A DNA stretch of 64,000 bases from Tolypothrix sp. NIES-4075 (GCF_002218085.1 NZ_BDUC01000005.1:186001-250000), one strand, 5' to 3'; numbered from the stretch's first letter, positions 9,132 to 19,150 are shown. Notes: generated by a model from the letters alone, not told the origin. A program made the numbers and translations.

Positions 9132-12100
9132 ATGTCTAAGAGAAGTACTCGTTTAGGTTGGTTCTTAGGGATTGCGATCGCATCATGTGCAAATTCAGCT
9201 TTAGCTCAAATTACACCGGATAGCACTCTGGGAGTAGAGCGATCGCTTTTGACACCGAATGTGCAAATTAACGGTGCATTAGGCGATCGTATCCAAGGTG
9301 GTGCCCAACGCGGCAGCAACCTTTTTCACAGTTTTAGTCAGTTTAATATTAATAATGGACAAAGAGTGTATTTTGCCAATCCTACAGGGATAGAGAATAT
9401 TCTTACGCGAGTTACAGGTAAAGAAAGCTCAAATATTTTCGGGACATTGGGTGTTGAAGGCAGCGCGAATTTATTCTTTCTCAATCCCAATGGTATTTTA
9501 TTTGGTCAAAATGCTCGTTTGGATGTGCGGGGTTCATTTCTGGGAACGACAGCAAATAGCTTTATTTTTCCAAATGCGCTAGAGTTTAGTGCGACTAATC
9601 CACAAGCACCACCGTTGTTGACTATCACTGCACCGATTGGCTTACAGTTTGGTTCGCAACCTGGAGGCATTACAAGCCAAAGTAGTCAATTGAATGTTGC
9701 ATCTGGTAGCAACTTAGCACTAATTGGTGGTGAAACCGTCTTGGATGGTAGTACTTTGTTTGCAATTAATGGACAGGTGCAATTAGGAGCAACTGGGGGA
9801 GAGACAACCGTTGATTTGAATGTCAATGGTTCCAAGTTGAATTTCAATCTACCAGAAAATGCAAGTCGCGCGCCCATTACATTAACCAACGGAGCCTTTG
9901 TTGCTACGAGTGGGGATAGTGCCATTAAACTAGTGGGCGGACAGATAAATCTTAATGGTTCGTCTATCTCTGGTCAAAATGGCGGCTCGATTTCAATTAA
10001 TGCCACAGGGCTTGGTCTGGATAACGGCTCTTTAATCGAGACTCGTACACCAGGGGCAACGAAGGCTGGTAATATTCAAATTCAATCCAGTGATGCAGTA
10101 ACTCTTGCCAACGGTTCATTTTTGTTTGGTGAAAATGGCGGCTCGATTTCAATTAATGCCACAGGGCTTAGTCTGGATAACGGTTCTGGAATCCAGACTA
10201 CTACGCAAGGGACAACGAAGGCTGGTAATATTCAAATTCAAGCCAGTGATGCAGTAACTCTTGCCAACGGTTCATTTTTGTTTGGTCAAAATGGCGGCTC
10301 GATTTCAATTAATGCCACAGGGCTTGGTTTAGATAACGGTTCTAATATCCAGACTGCTACCCGAGCGGCAACGAACGCTGGTGATATTCAAATTCAAGCC
10401 AGCGATGCAGTAACTCTTGCTAATGGCAGCCAAATTTTATCAAACAGTCGCAATTCAGCTACGGGAAATGGGGGTGATATTGCCATCAATGCTCGGAAGA
10501 TCGCAGTTACCGGAGACGGAACAGCAGAAAATAGCGGCATCATTAGTACACTTACCCTTGGTCAGGGAAATGCAGGAAACCTCACTTTAAATGCAACAGA
10601 TTTAGTCAATGTTAATGGTGGCTTTGTCTCTGTTAACACTGGTGGTGCAGGCAACGCGGGAAACTTAACGGTACGAGCCGGGAATGCGGTCAATGTTACT
10701 GACATAGGTAGGTTATCGCTGTTGAGCACTGGCTCAGGTTCAACGGGAAACCTGCGGATTGAAACCGGTACATTGCACGTTCAAAATGCAAACCTATCGG
10801 GAGGAGTGTCAACACTTGCAGTTGGGTCTGGTAGTGTGGGTTCGATTTCGATTCAAGCGCTTGATGCAGTTGAAGTGATTGATAGTGCAATCAATGCACA
10901 AGTACTCTCTGGCAGTGCAGGTCGAGCAGGGGATATTACAATTGAGACACCGCGAGTCAATCTTAAAGATGGCGGACAGGTCAGGACGGATACCTTTAGC
11001 GGTGCTAATGCTGGCAACATTATCATTCGAGCCAGTGAGTTTGTTGATATTAGCGGTATCTCGCCATCAACATTATTATGTTGGTGTGCTGACTAGTCAG
11101 GTGTCGAGTGGAACGACTCTTGACGCAACGGGGAACGGTGGCAATATCACCATCCCAACAGGGAACGGTGGCAATATCACGATTGAAACACCACGATTAT
11201 CTTTGAACCAGGGAGGTAGCCTATCGACTACATCCTTTAAAAGCCGAGGCAATGCTGGAAATATCACCATCCGCGCTAAAGATGTGCAACTTGATGGATT
11301 TGTGAGAGTGCCTAACGAACGTTTACCGAAACAATTTCAGTCACCAGTCGGTGGACTGTTTTCTCTCAGTGAGTTAAATTCGGAAGTACAGGGTAGCGAT
11401 GCAAATGTGCGGGGTGGCACGATTACCATTGACACCGAACGATTGCGGTTGAGTAATGGCGCAAACGTGAGTACATCAGCATTGTCAGGACGGGGACAAG
11501 GGGGAAATTTAGTAGTTCGTGCTACCGACTCGATTGATATTACAGGTGTCGGTGGAAAACTAATTGATGGTTCATTTTCACCGTCTGGTTTATTTGCCGA
11601 CTTGCAAACAGGAGGTATCGGTTCGGGTGGCAATATCAGCGTTGAAACTGGACGCTTGAACCTGAGCAATGGTGGAGAAATCTCTGCATCTACCTTTAAT
11701 CAAGGCAACGCTGGAGACATTGCGATTCGTGCGGCTCAAATTGATTTGCGCGGAGAAAAGACCGCCATTAGAACTCAGGTTGATAGCGAAGCCAGGGGCA
11801 ATGGTGGTAACATCAGCATTAATAGCGATCGCCTGATTGTAGGTGACGGTGCAGAAGTGTCATCCGGCACTTTCGGCAGAGGTAACGCTGGTAACTTAAC
11901 TGTTAACGCGAATCAAATTAAACTTTTTAACGCAGGTGGGTTATTGACGCCAACTAACTCTGGCAATGCCGGAGATTTGACAGTAAACACCCAACGCTTA
12001 AGCCTCCGTAATGGTGGACTAGTTCAAGCTAGCACAGCGTCAGGTAGCACCGGGCGAGGTGGTAATCTTACCATTAACGCATCTGATTCTGTTGAAGTCA

Positions 12101-12942
12101 TCGGCTCCTCAAATGACAATCGCTTCCAAAGCCTCCTCTCTGTTCGCAGCCGAGGTGAGGGACAAGCAGGAAATATCATCGTCAATTCGCCGCGCATCAG
12201 CGTCGCAGATCGGGGTACGATTAATGCTGAATCTTCTACAACTGATGGCGGCAACATCAACCTAAACACAAATCTACTACTGTTGCGGCGCGGTGGTAAT
12301 ATTTCTGCCACGGCAGGTCTTGCCCAAGGTGCAGGTAAAGGCGGTAACATTACCATCAATGCTCCTAATGGTTTCATTGTCGCCATACCCACAGAAAATA
12401 GCGACATCACCGCCAATGCTTTTGCTGGCTCTGGAGGTAGAATTGACATTACAGCACAAGGCATTTTTGGTATTAAGCCTCGTCCCCGCCAAACTGACTT
12501 AAGTGATATCACTGCCAGTTCGCAAAGTGGGGTGCAAGGCACTATAGAAATTAACACACCCGATGTAGACCCCAATCGGGGATTATTAAAACTGCCTACA
12601 GGTTTAGTAAGTACTCCTGGGTTAGTTGCTTCTAACTGTAATGCCTTTATTGGCAAAAAAGGTAGTGAATTTACTGTAACCGGACGTGGGGGTTTACCAC
12701 TCAGTCCTGACGATTTCCTCAGCCCTGATGTGCTGTGGTCAGATACTCGCTTAAGCGCTACCACAGCGCAGCAAGATAAACCCAAGACACCTATTGCCAA
12801 ATCACCCTCTAAACCTGAAGCGATCGCAATTGTCCCCGCTACTGGGTGGGTGTTCAACAACAAAGGTGAAGTTACGCTCATCTCTTCTGCACCCAATGCT
12901 ACAGGCTTAGGTTATACTCCTACTACCTGTCTTGGACACTGA
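9132..12942 (+). pseudogene. filamentous haemagglutinin-type adhesin (TpsA-like), frameshifted
   Basis: One gene read in two frames: 9132 to 11096, and a second frame open from 10879 to 12942. The first part has a signal peptide ending SCANSALAQ, then the two-partner-secretion haemagglutination domain (FSQFNINNGQRVYFANP, NIFGTLGVEGSANLFFLNP, NGILFGQNARLDVRGSFLG). Both parts continue as Gly/Asn/Ile beta-helix repeats (GNAGNITIRA, GGNISINSDRL). The frame change falls near 11050-11096, where the first frame ends at a TAG and the second takes up the same repeat pattern. Intact, it would be a secreted surface adhesin of about 1270 residues. No TpsB transporter is in the window. AGGAGG precedes the start. 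The frameshift could be real or a base-call error. Confidence 0.85.
9981..10448. repeat. 156-bp internal repeats in the adhesin gene
   Basis: The string GGCGGCTCGATTTCAATTAA starts at 9981, 10137 and 10293, an exact 156-bp (52-codon) spacing. Three near-identical copies encode GGSISINATGLxLDNGS...NIQIQASDAVTLANGSFLFG. Such copies arise by recombination and vary the length of the beta-helix. Confidence 0.9.
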
Positions 12943-12954
12943 ATTAAAAGAGTC

Positions 12955-13140
12955 TTTTTTATCAATTCTTTGTAGAGTTTTCCAGTATTTTCCTTGATTT
13001 GATTGGGCGATCGCTTTACGCGACATGTAAAATCAACTTTATCGCCTAATTTTGCCGCAAAGCGTGAAGACTGACAGCATTTTTTATCAATTCTTTGCCG
13101 AGTTTCCCAGTATTTTCTTTGATTTGATTGGGCGATCGCC
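12955..13140. repeat. direct repeat pair of about 60 bp
   Basis: Two copies of a unit starting TTTTTTATCAATTCTTTG and ending GATTTGATTGGGCGATCGC, at 12955-13014 and 13080-13140, with about five mismatches. They follow the stop of the adhesin gene. A tandem duplication of about 125 bp explains them. No coding function is seen. Confidence 0.8.
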
Positions 13141-13141
13141 T

Positions 13142-13189
13142 AATACCATTTCACGTTAATAGCGATACATATCAATCTTGTAGAGACGA
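13142..13189. repeat. truncated copy of the 43-kb MITE-like element
   Basis: 48 bp beginning ATACCATTTCAC and running through AATAGCGATACATAT to GTAGAGACG match 43022-43069 with only four differences. The right half of the element is missing here, and the match stops where a nuclease-gene fragment begins. Confidence 0.75.
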
Positions 13190-13260
13190 CTGTCGAACAA
13201 ATAGCCGAACAGCTAGATATTGATATTGAAGCTGTTCGGCAGGCAGCACAACAATCTTAA
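13189..13260 (+). pseudogene. C-terminal scrap of an Rpn family nuclease/transposase-like gene
   Basis: 24 codons reading TVEQIAEQLDIDIEAVRQAA followed by QQS and a stop. This is the C-terminal helix-turn-helix-like tail typical of cyanobacterial Rpn (PD-(D/E)XK, recombination-promoting) proteins. Nothing upstream continues the frame; instead the truncated MITE-like repeat abuts it. It is a gene remnant. The family assignment rests on this short tail only. Confidence 0.5.
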
Positions 13261-13340
13261 AGCAGACTCCAAAGCGCAGAAAGTAATTATACCAATTGGC
13301 GATTTAGGTGATGTCTGGCGACAAGAAGCAGAGTTTCTAC

Positions 13341-13374
13341 GCACTTCAGTGCTTAGAAAGCGCTGAAGCGCTTA
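13341..13374. repeat. CTGAAG-type hairpin pair
   Basis: Two small hairpins: GCACT-TC-AGTGC (13341-13352) and AAGCGCT-GA-AGCGCTT (13359-13374), the latter followed by ACTACGTAG. They belong to a family also seen at 19491-19508 and 63197-63214 (stem, GA or TC loop, flanking GTAGTAA). They lie 14 bp past the murG stop and may help end its transcript. Confidence 0.6.
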
Positions 13375-13387
13375 CTACGTAGTTTCA

Positions 13388-14461
13388 TTACATTTCGATT
13401 AGTTCACGCACTAACTGCGCTAATTTTTCCGCGCTGTCGGGAACTGCGATCGCTTTACTTTTTGAAGCCATATCAGCTAATTCTGCGGGGGACTGCAACA
13501 GATGCAAAACTTTACTTTGCAATACTTCAGCAGTTAACTCTGATTGCTTGAATGCGATCGCTGCACCGACTGAGGTAAATACTTCGGCATTGTAAGTTTG
13601 ATGATCTTCTGCCGCAAATGGATAAGGAATCAAAATCGATGGCACTCCACATACTGCCAATTCTGTCAAGCTTCCCGCACCAGAACGACTAATTGCTAAA
13701 TCAGCGCGTTTTAACAATCCCGCCATATTGTCATAAAACGGTAACACAATATATTGCGGATGCTGTAACTTATCGGCTTCTGGGTCGTTATCTCCGGTCA
13801 AATGGACAACCCAAGCACCAGCATCAAACCAAGCTGTAACGCAGGAGCGCACCAACTTATTAATAGCGACTGCACCTTGGCTACCACCAAAGACGACAAT
13901 TAAACGAACATTCTCCGGAATCGGTAAATCTAGGGGGACAATTCCGGAATTCAAAAAAGGCGATCGCACCGGAGTATTTGTATAAATAGTTTTGGCACGA
14001 GGTAGATACTTAGCCGCAACTTCAAACCCGACTGCCACAGCATTACACCAAGGACCAAAAAAGCGTGTTACTTTACCAGGTAAGGCGTTAGACTCATGGA
14101 GAATCACAGGTAAACCAAGCGATCGCGCGGCAATTACAGCCGGACCTGCGATATAACCACCCGTAGTAAAGACACCTTGAAAATTACCTTTTTTCAGAAG
14201 TTTTCTTACTTGGAGAATCGAACCAACGAGTTTACCAAAAATTCGTAAAGATGAAAATCCCAACCCTTGCTGAAATCCCTCAACTGCAATAGTATTCAAG
14301 GGGTACTGCTTGGGAACAAGCGATCGTTCTAGCCGATTCGGGACACCAAGCCACTCAATTTGATAATCTGGCAATTGTTCGGCAAGTGCGATCGCCGGAA
14401 ATAAGTGTCCACCAGTTCCACTAGCAGCTATTAATAATCGTATCGGTGCGTTAACCATCAA
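13388..14461 (-). CDS. murG: UDP-GlcNAc--lipid I N-acetylglucosaminyltransferase MurG
   Basis: 357 residues, normal length. MurG converts lipid I to lipid II at the inner face of the cytoplasmic membrane. The N-terminal glycine-rich loop is IAASGTGGHLFPAIALAEQL. The second loop is VVFGGSQGAVAINKLV. The donor-binding C-domain has ISRSGAGSLTELAVCGVPSILIPYPFAAEDHQ. It is a single minus-strand gene, divergent from the gene at 14544. Confidence 0.97.
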   Translation of the reverse strand: MMVNAPIRLLIAASGTGGHLFPAIALAEQLPDYQIEWLGVPNRLERSLVPKQYPLNTIAVEGFQQGLGFSSLRIFGKLVGSILQVRKLLKKGNFQGVFTTGGYIAGPAVIAARSLGLPVILHESNALPGKVTRFFGPWCNAVAVGFEVAAKYLPRAKTIYTNTPVRSPFLNSGIVPLDLPIPENVRLIVVFGGSQGAVAINKLVRSCVTAWFDAGAWVVHLTGDNDPEADKLQHPQYIVLPFYDNMAGLLKRADLAISRSGAGSLTELAVCGVPSILIPYPFAAEDHQTYNAEVFTSVGAAIAFKQSELTAEVLQSKVLHLLQSPAELADMASKSKAIAVPDSAEKLAQLVRELIEM

Positions 14462-14543
14462 CCCTCTACCGTTGTGCTTTGAAGCTTAACTAAGATAAAA
14501 CAATTTACTAGCCTTCTTTCGCTAAATCCTGAACCTATCAACA

Positions 14544-15353
14544 ATGCCTAACTTAATTGTGTTACTACTTAAACGCCAAAGAAAATTTTTAGCCTCAAAC
14601 TGGCTAATTTTGTTTTTACTGACACTTGGTTTATTATCCGGTTGGAAATGCGCTCAAGCGAGTACCCCAGACACCGCACCAACCGCACTGAAAAATTTAT
14701 TGACGCAAATTGATACAGCAGCAAGTCAAGGCAATGTGACAAAAGTAATGCAGTTTTACAGTCCCAATTTTACTACTGGGGATGGCTTAACTCACGCCAA
14801 TATGCAAAAAGCCTTGGTTGGACTGTGGAAACGGTATCCACAATTAAAATACACTACCCAACTGCAATCTTGGAAATCAGAAGGTAATGCCATTATCGCC
14901 GAAACGGTGACTAATATAACCGGTTCACCCTCTGCTAGCAGTAATAACTTAGCTTTGAATGCGACAATTACATCTCGTCAGCGCATTTCCGGTACGCAAA
15001 TCGTCCGTCAAGACATTTTGAGCGAACGCACTCAACTTAGCTCTGGTGCTAAACCACCGCAAATTAACATTAATTTACCACAGCAAGTGCGAGTCGGACA
15101 GCAATATAATTTTGATGCGATCGTTACTGAACCGCTTGGTGAAGATTTTCTTTTAGGCACCGCTTTAGAAGAACCGATTCAACCAGAAAAATATCTCTCC
15201 CCCACATCCGTAGATTTAGAATTGCTGACAACAGGTGGACTTTTTAAAGTTGGAAAAGCACCTTCTACCCCTGGTAATCAATGGCTTTCTGCGGTAATTT
15301 TACGGGGAGATGGCATGACAATGGTAACTCAGCGTTTACAAGTTGTGAAATAA
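14544..15353 (+). CDS. exported NTF2-like (SnoaL-type) protein
   Basis: 269 residues. There is an N-terminal hydrophobic segment (about residues 18-36, LASNWLILFLLTLGLL) followed by AQAS, so a signal peptide or anchor is likely. Residues 45-140 look like an NTF2/SnoaL alpha+beta domain (LLTQIDTAASQGNVTKVMQFYSPNF and AIIAETVTNITG). A second beta-rich domain follows (ININLPQQVRVGQQYNFDAI). Cyanobacteria often carry such a protein of unknown function. It is divergent from murG, with an 82-bp gap. Confidence 0.75.
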   Translation: MPNLIVLLLKRQRKFLASNWLILFLLTLGLLSGWKCAQASTPDTAPTALKNLLTQIDTAASQGNVTKVMQFYSPNFTTGDGLTHANMQKALVGLWKRYPQLKYTTQLQSWKSEGNAIIAETVTNITGSPSASSNNLALNATITSRQRISGTQIVRQDILSERTQLSSGAKPPQININLPQQVRVGQQYNFDAIVTEPLGEDFLLGTALEEPIQPEKYLSPTSVDLELLTTGGLFKVGKAPSTPGNQWLSAVILRGDGMTMVTQRLQVVK

Positions 15354-15374
15354 GTAGTTGGTTGATGGTTGATA

Positions 15375-15514
15375 GTTGGAGCGTTGGAGCGTTGGAGCGT
15401 TGGAGCGTTGGAGCGTTGGAGCGTTGATGCTATCCACCATCCACTAACCACCATCCACTAACCACCATCCACCATCCACCATCCACTAACCAATAACCAC
15501 TATCCACTAACCAA
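15375..15514. repeat. STRR: 8-bp (GTTGGAGC) and 7-bp (CCACCAT/CCACTAA) tandem repeats
   Basis: GTTGGAGC is repeated six times from 15375, ending in a variant GTTGATGC. It is followed by mixed heptamers CCACCAT, CCACTAA and CCAATAA up to the start of the SDR gene. These are the short tandemly repeated repetitive sequences known from heterocystous cyanobacteria. They fill the whole gap, so the promoter of the SDR gene must lie in or before the array. Confidence 0.9.
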
Positions 15515-15516
15515 TA

Positions 15517-16284
15517 ATGATTCAAAATCAAATTGTTTTAATTACGGGTGCAAGCAGTGGTATTGGTGCAGCTTGTGCGAGAATTTTTGCGCTTTCGGGT
15601 GCAAAATTGATTTTAGCAGCGCGTCGGCAAGAACGTTTGCAGCAGCTAGCTAATGAACTAGATAATAAGAGTGCCGAAATTCATTTACTACAGTTAGATG
15701 TGCGCGATCGCTTGGCTGTAGAATCGGCTATTTCTAACCTACCCCCAGAGTGGTCAGACATCGACATTTTAATTAACAATGCCGGTTTGAGTCGCGGTTT
15801 AGACAAACTCCACGAAGGTGACACTCAAGACTGGGAAGAAATGATTGATACCAATATCAAAGGTTTACTTTACCTCACCCGCTATGTTGTCCCAGGAATG
15901 GTGAAGCGGAATCGCGGTCATGTGGTAAATATTGGTTCGATTGCCGGACATCAAACTTATCCCAAAGGTAATGTATATTGTGGCACTAAAGCCGCAGTCA
16001 AAGCAATTTCTGAAGGTTTAAAACAAGACCTTTTAGGAACTCCTATACGAGTAACTTCTGTCGATCCGGGGATGGTAGAAACAGAATTTAGTCAAGTGCG
16101 CTTTCATGGGGATAGCGATCGCGCTCAACAAGTTTACCAAGGAGTAACTCCTCTGACACCAGATGATGTCGCTGACGTGATATTTTTCTGCGTCACCCGA
16201 CCAACTCATGTCAATATTAATGAAGTTATATTAATGCCAGTTGACCAAGCCAGCGTCACTATGGTAATTAGGCGAGAAAATTAA
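15517..16284 (+). CDS. SDR family NAD(P)-dependent oxidoreductase (YdfG-like)
   Basis: 255 residues with all classical SDR elements: cofactor loop TGASSGIGAA near residue 10, NNAG near residue 88, the catalytic Ser in NIGSIAGH and the YxxxK pair in YCGTKAA (about residues 152-156). The DPGMVETEFS stretch is typical of the YdfG-like group acting on 3-hydroxy acids or small carbonyls. The exact substrate cannot be read. STRR arrays lie on both sides, so it is probably monocistronic. No Shine-Dalgarno is visible in the repeat upstream. Confidence 0.92.
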   Translation: MIQNQIVLITGASSGIGAACARIFALSGAKLILAARRQERLQQLANELDNKSAEIHLLQLDVRDRLAVESAISNLPPEWSDIDILINNAGLSRGLDKLHEGDTQDWEEMIDTNIKGLLYLTRYVVPGMVKRNRGHVVNIGSIAGHQTYPKGNVYCGTKAAVKAISEGLKQDLLGTPIRVTSVDPGMVETEFSQVRFHGDSDRAQQVYQGVTPLTPDDVADVIFFCVTRPTHVNINEVILMPVDQASVTMVIRREN

Positions 16285-16295
16285 GTTGGGGGAGG

Positions 16296-16448
16296 TGGGG
16301 GGACAAGGAGACAAGGAGACAAGGAGGACAAGGGAGACAAGGGAGACAAGGAGGACAAGGGAGACAAGGAGATAAGGAGATAATTTTTTCTCTCCATTAC
16401 CCATTACCCATTACCCATTCTCCATTCCCCATTACCTATTCCCCACTC
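16296..16448. repeat. STRR: GACAAGGAG and CCATTAC arrays
   Basis: About 80 bp of GACAAGGAG/GACAAGGGA units, then CCATTAC three times (16394-16414) and degenerate heptamers up to the stop of the TPR gene. The GACAAGG unit, read on the other strand as CCTTGTC, is the same unit found inside the DUF5682 and ruvX coding regions. Confidence 0.88.
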
Positions 16449-16449
16449 C

Positions 16450-17547
16450 CTATTCCCTAGATGATTGGTGATATTGCATTGCTTTGGCATAATCGCCTAA
16501 AGCATAGCAAGCAACTCTTAAACTGGTAAGAGCTAGTTGTTCGCTGCGACGGTCTTTAAGTATTCGAGCTAAATTTAAACGTTCTTCGTAATATGTAATC
16601 GCTTTGGTATAATCGCCCAAAGCTTCGCAAGCAACTCCTAAACTGCCGAGAGACTGTTCTTCGCTACTTTTATCATTAAGTTTTCTGGCTATATGCAAGC
16701 GTTCTTCATAATATATAATAGATGACGCATAATCGCCGATCGCATAACAAGCATTACCGAGGTTTTTCAGCACCTGAGACGCATTGCGGTGGTTGTTGAG
16801 AGAACGCGATATTGTGACACACTGTTGATAGTAGGCGATCGCTTTGGGATAATCGCTCAAAGCATACCAAGCATTGCCGATATTTTTTAGCACTTGTTCC
16901 TCACCCCAGTGGTCTTGAAGTTGGCGAACAAATTCTAGGCTTTGCTGCTGATACTCAATCGCCTTTGCCATTTCGCCCAAAGCTTTATAAACTAATCCTA
17001 GGTTATTCAGCGCTGCCACTTGAGTTCGCTTATCTTGCAACTGCTGCGCTATTTTCACGCACTCTTGCAAAAACTCAATAGCCTTTTCATGCTCGTTTAG
17101 GTGACGATAAGAATTACCTAAATGAGAAAACGCTTGCACTCTCACCCGCAAATCAGAAGAATCTTTAGTTAAAGATAGACACTGCCCAGAGTAAGAAATT
17201 GCGCTTTTGTAATCTCCTGAAGTATAAGCCACTAGCGCTAAATAAGAAAGTGCCTGCGCCTGTCTTTCTAAGTCCCCAAAAGCTTGAGACAGTGCTAAAC
17301 ATTCTTGTAAGGACTTCATCGCAGCAGTTAAATCTCCTGCTTGTTGTTGTTGAACTCCTTGTCGCAGTAGTCTAGAAGCATCGGATGAGTGGTCGTCACT
17401 ATCTTGTGGAAGTAGCATTTCACCTTGTAAATTTTTATCAAAGTCGTGGCTAATTGTGCCGCGTTTCCTTGCATTCGTATGTATTGTAGTTACTGGCAAG
17501 GGAGCTGTGTTTTTTGAGTTAGGATTCGATTCGCCTTTCCACATCAA
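16450..17547 (-). CDS. tetratricopeptide repeat (TPR) protein
   Basis: 365 residues. After about 60 residues of polar N-terminus there are seven to eight 40-residue TPR units of the 42-residue 'TPR_12' type: each has a ...ALGDYAKAIEYYQQ-like helix (GDYPKAIAYYQQC, GDYASSIIYYEE, GDYTKAITYYEE). The spacing and the AKAI pattern resemble the LGN/AGS3-type repeats common in Nostocales. It has no catalytic domain and no signal peptide, so it is probably a cytoplasmic protein-binding scaffold. The last repeat is incomplete and the protein ends directly at the STRR boundary, so its tail may have been altered by the repeat. Confidence 0.88.
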   Translation of the reverse strand: MMWKGESNPNSKNTAPLPVTTIHTNARKRGTISHDFDKNLQGEMLLPQDSDDHSSDASRLLRQGVQQQQAGDLTAAMKSLQECLALSQAFGDLERQAQALSYLALVAYTSGDYKSAISYSGQCLSLTKDSSDLRVRVQAFSHLGNSYRHLNEHEKAIEFLQECVKIAQQLQDKRTQVAALNNLGLVYKALGEMAKAIEYQQQSLEFVRQLQDHWGEEQVLKNIGNAWYALSDYPKAIAYYQQCVTISRSLNNHRNASQVLKNLGNACYAIGDYASSIIYYEERLHIARKLNDKSSEEQSLGSLGVACEALGDYTKAITYYEERLNLARILKDRRSEQLALTSLRVACYALGDYAKAMQYHQSSRE

Positions 17548-17609
17548 CCAATCCCTGATATTTGTAATGATATGTTTAGTGTTCCCAAAAATGGGGCGTA
17601 TCTTTCATC

Positions 17610-17815
17610 ATGGAAAGAGTTTTGGAACCTGAGGTGAAGCTATTGAATATGATGCAATGGATTTCACTGAGGTAAATACCACTTTTGCTAAAACCGCGAT
17701 CGCGTAGCGTCTTTGTTGGTGCAGCCTCTTTGATAGGAGAAGGAGAATCGCTCTTGGACTTGCACAAGGTATAATCTTGGATGCTGGCACAGATCCTGCG
17801 TGGATGTGGGGTTAA
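17610..17815 (+). pseudogene. decayed class I SAM-dependent methyltransferase (N-terminal part)
   Basis: ATG at 17610 opens MERVLEPEV. After a one-base shift the reading continues EAIEYDAMDFTEVNTTFAKT and then runs into a HIP1 site and a TAG. Further on, in another phase, GIILDAGTDPAWMWG (ending 17815) looks like a damaged SAM-binding motif (expected LDxGTGxA). The pieces are in the right order for one methyltransferase N-terminus broken by at least two frameshifts and truncated. I see no continuation past 17815. The rest of 17548-17985 holds nothing else recognisable. Confidence 0.6.
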
Positions 17816-17985
17816 TGAGTTTTATTGCTGCTTCTAATGGTCTTAGCGTTAAGCGTCCAAAGTTCTTTATATATCTCCAACGCAAGCTTAATCAGTAGGC
17901 AGAAATAAAAAGTAAATATTCTTTTTATTCCCTATGCCCCATCTCCCATGCCCGATCAATAGCGAGTAATGTTTAATTTAAGAAC

Positions 17986-19128
17986 CTACTTAGTTACTAT
18001 ATTATTATTAGCTGCCCATTGTCTGATATCTTGACGAGCGATCGCAGCTGCCATTAAATCGGGAAATTTATCAGGAGTGCAAGCAAAAGCGGCAATCCCA
18101 AATTCTGTTAATGATAAAGCTGCTTGGCGATCGTACATCGGTGCGCCATCATCATTCAACGCTAATAAGGCGATAAATTGCACCCCAGCATTCACCATCG
18201 CTGCAACTCGCTTGAGCATTTCTTTCTTATCGCCACCTTCATACAAATCACTTATTAACACTACAATTGTATCTTGGGGCTGTTGCACAAAACCTTGACA
18301 ATATGCTAAAGCTCTATTAATATCAGTCCCACCACCCAATTGAGTACCAAATAGTAAATCTACTGGGTCTTGCGCTTCATCAGTCAAATCTACAACTTCG
18401 GTATCAAAGGCAACTATGCGCGTTTGCACTGCTGATAAAGATGCCAATACACATCCAAAGATACCTGCATAAACAACAGAAGTTGCCATCGAGCCACTTT
18501 GGTCAATGCAAAGTATGATGTTGCGTAAATTACTTCGCTTGCGTCCATAACCGATTCTAACTTCTGGAATAATAGTACGATATTTAGGTTGATAATGCTT
18601 GAGATTAGCGCGGATGGTGCGATTCCAATCAATTTCGTTGTGTCGGGGACGACGGTTGCGGATGCTGCGGTTCAAGCTGCCGATAACAGCTTGACGCATC
18701 GGGTTAGCGAGTTTGCGTTGCAATTCCTCAACGACGTGACGCACAACCATGCGTGCAGTATCTTTAGTCTTGCTTGGCATAATATTGCTTAAAGAAAGCA
18801 AATTTGCCACTAAATGCACATCTGGCTCAACAGCTTCCAGCATTTCTGGTTCTAACAACATTTGACGCAAATTGAGACGCTCTAGCGCGTCGAGTTGCAT
18901 CACCTTAACTACCGATGAAGGGAAATAAGTGCGGATGTCAGAAAGCCAACGAGCAACTTTTGGGGATGAAGAGCCTAAACCACCAGAGCGCTCACTATCG
19001 TACAATGCACTCAAGGCGTTATCCATTGCCAAATCAGCACCGCTTAATCGACACCCTGTACCATCAGCTTCTTGACTTCCTAACAAAAGTCGCCAACGGC
19101 GTAAACGTTCGTCGTCATTTTGAGTCAT
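17986..19128 (-). CDS. VWA domain protein (CoxE/YehP-like)
   Basis: 380 residues. The C-terminal half is a von Willebrand factor A domain with a complete MIDAS metal site: DQSGSM (about residues 208-213), the Thr in GGGTDIN and the Asp in LISDLYEGG. The N-terminal 200 residues are helical and Arg-rich, with no other motif. VWA proteins of this type are adaptor partners of MoxR-type AAA+ ATPases. Such an ATPase lies at 28.1-29.3 kb together with DUF5682, DUF5691 and SWIM genes on the same strand. The set resembles E. coli yehL-M-P-Q as I recall it. Here the VWA gene has been separated from the rest by several kb. Confidence 0.88.
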   Translation of the reverse strand: MTQNDDERLRRWRLLLGSQEADGTGCRLSGADLAMDNALSALYDSERSGGLGSSSPKVARWLSDIRTYFPSSVVKVMQLDALERLNLRQMLLEPEMLEAVEPDVHLVANLLSLSNIMPSKTKDTARMVVRHVVEELQRKLANPMRQAVIGSLNRSIRNRRPRHNEIDWNRTIRANLKHYQPKYRTIIPEVRIGYGRKRSNLRNIILCIDQSGSMATSVVYAGIFGCVLASLSAVQTRIVAFDTEVVDLTDEAQDPVDLLFGTQLGGGTDINRALAYCQGFVQQPQDTIVVLISDLYEGGDKKEMLKRVAAMVNAGVQFIALLALNDDGAPMYDRQAALSLTEFGIAAFACTPDKFPDLMAAAIARQDIRQWAANNNIVTK

Positions 19129-19150
19129 ACTTTACTTTAGCTTTAAGTTT

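Noticed and set aside
12024..12896. 290-codon open frame on the minus strand inside the adhesin gene
   Set aside because: It is a shadow of the Gly/Asn-rich repeats: low-complexity Pro/Leu/Met composition, no motif and no ribosome site, while the plus strand has clear adhesin motifs.
15375..16448. tandem repeats resembling a CRISPR array
   Set aside because: The units are 7-9 bp and contiguous, with no spacers and no cas genes. They are STRRs.
17548..17985. several overlapping minus-strand frames of about 60 codons
   Set aside because: They are not consistent with one another and overlap the methyltransferase remnant on the plus strand; no family signature.
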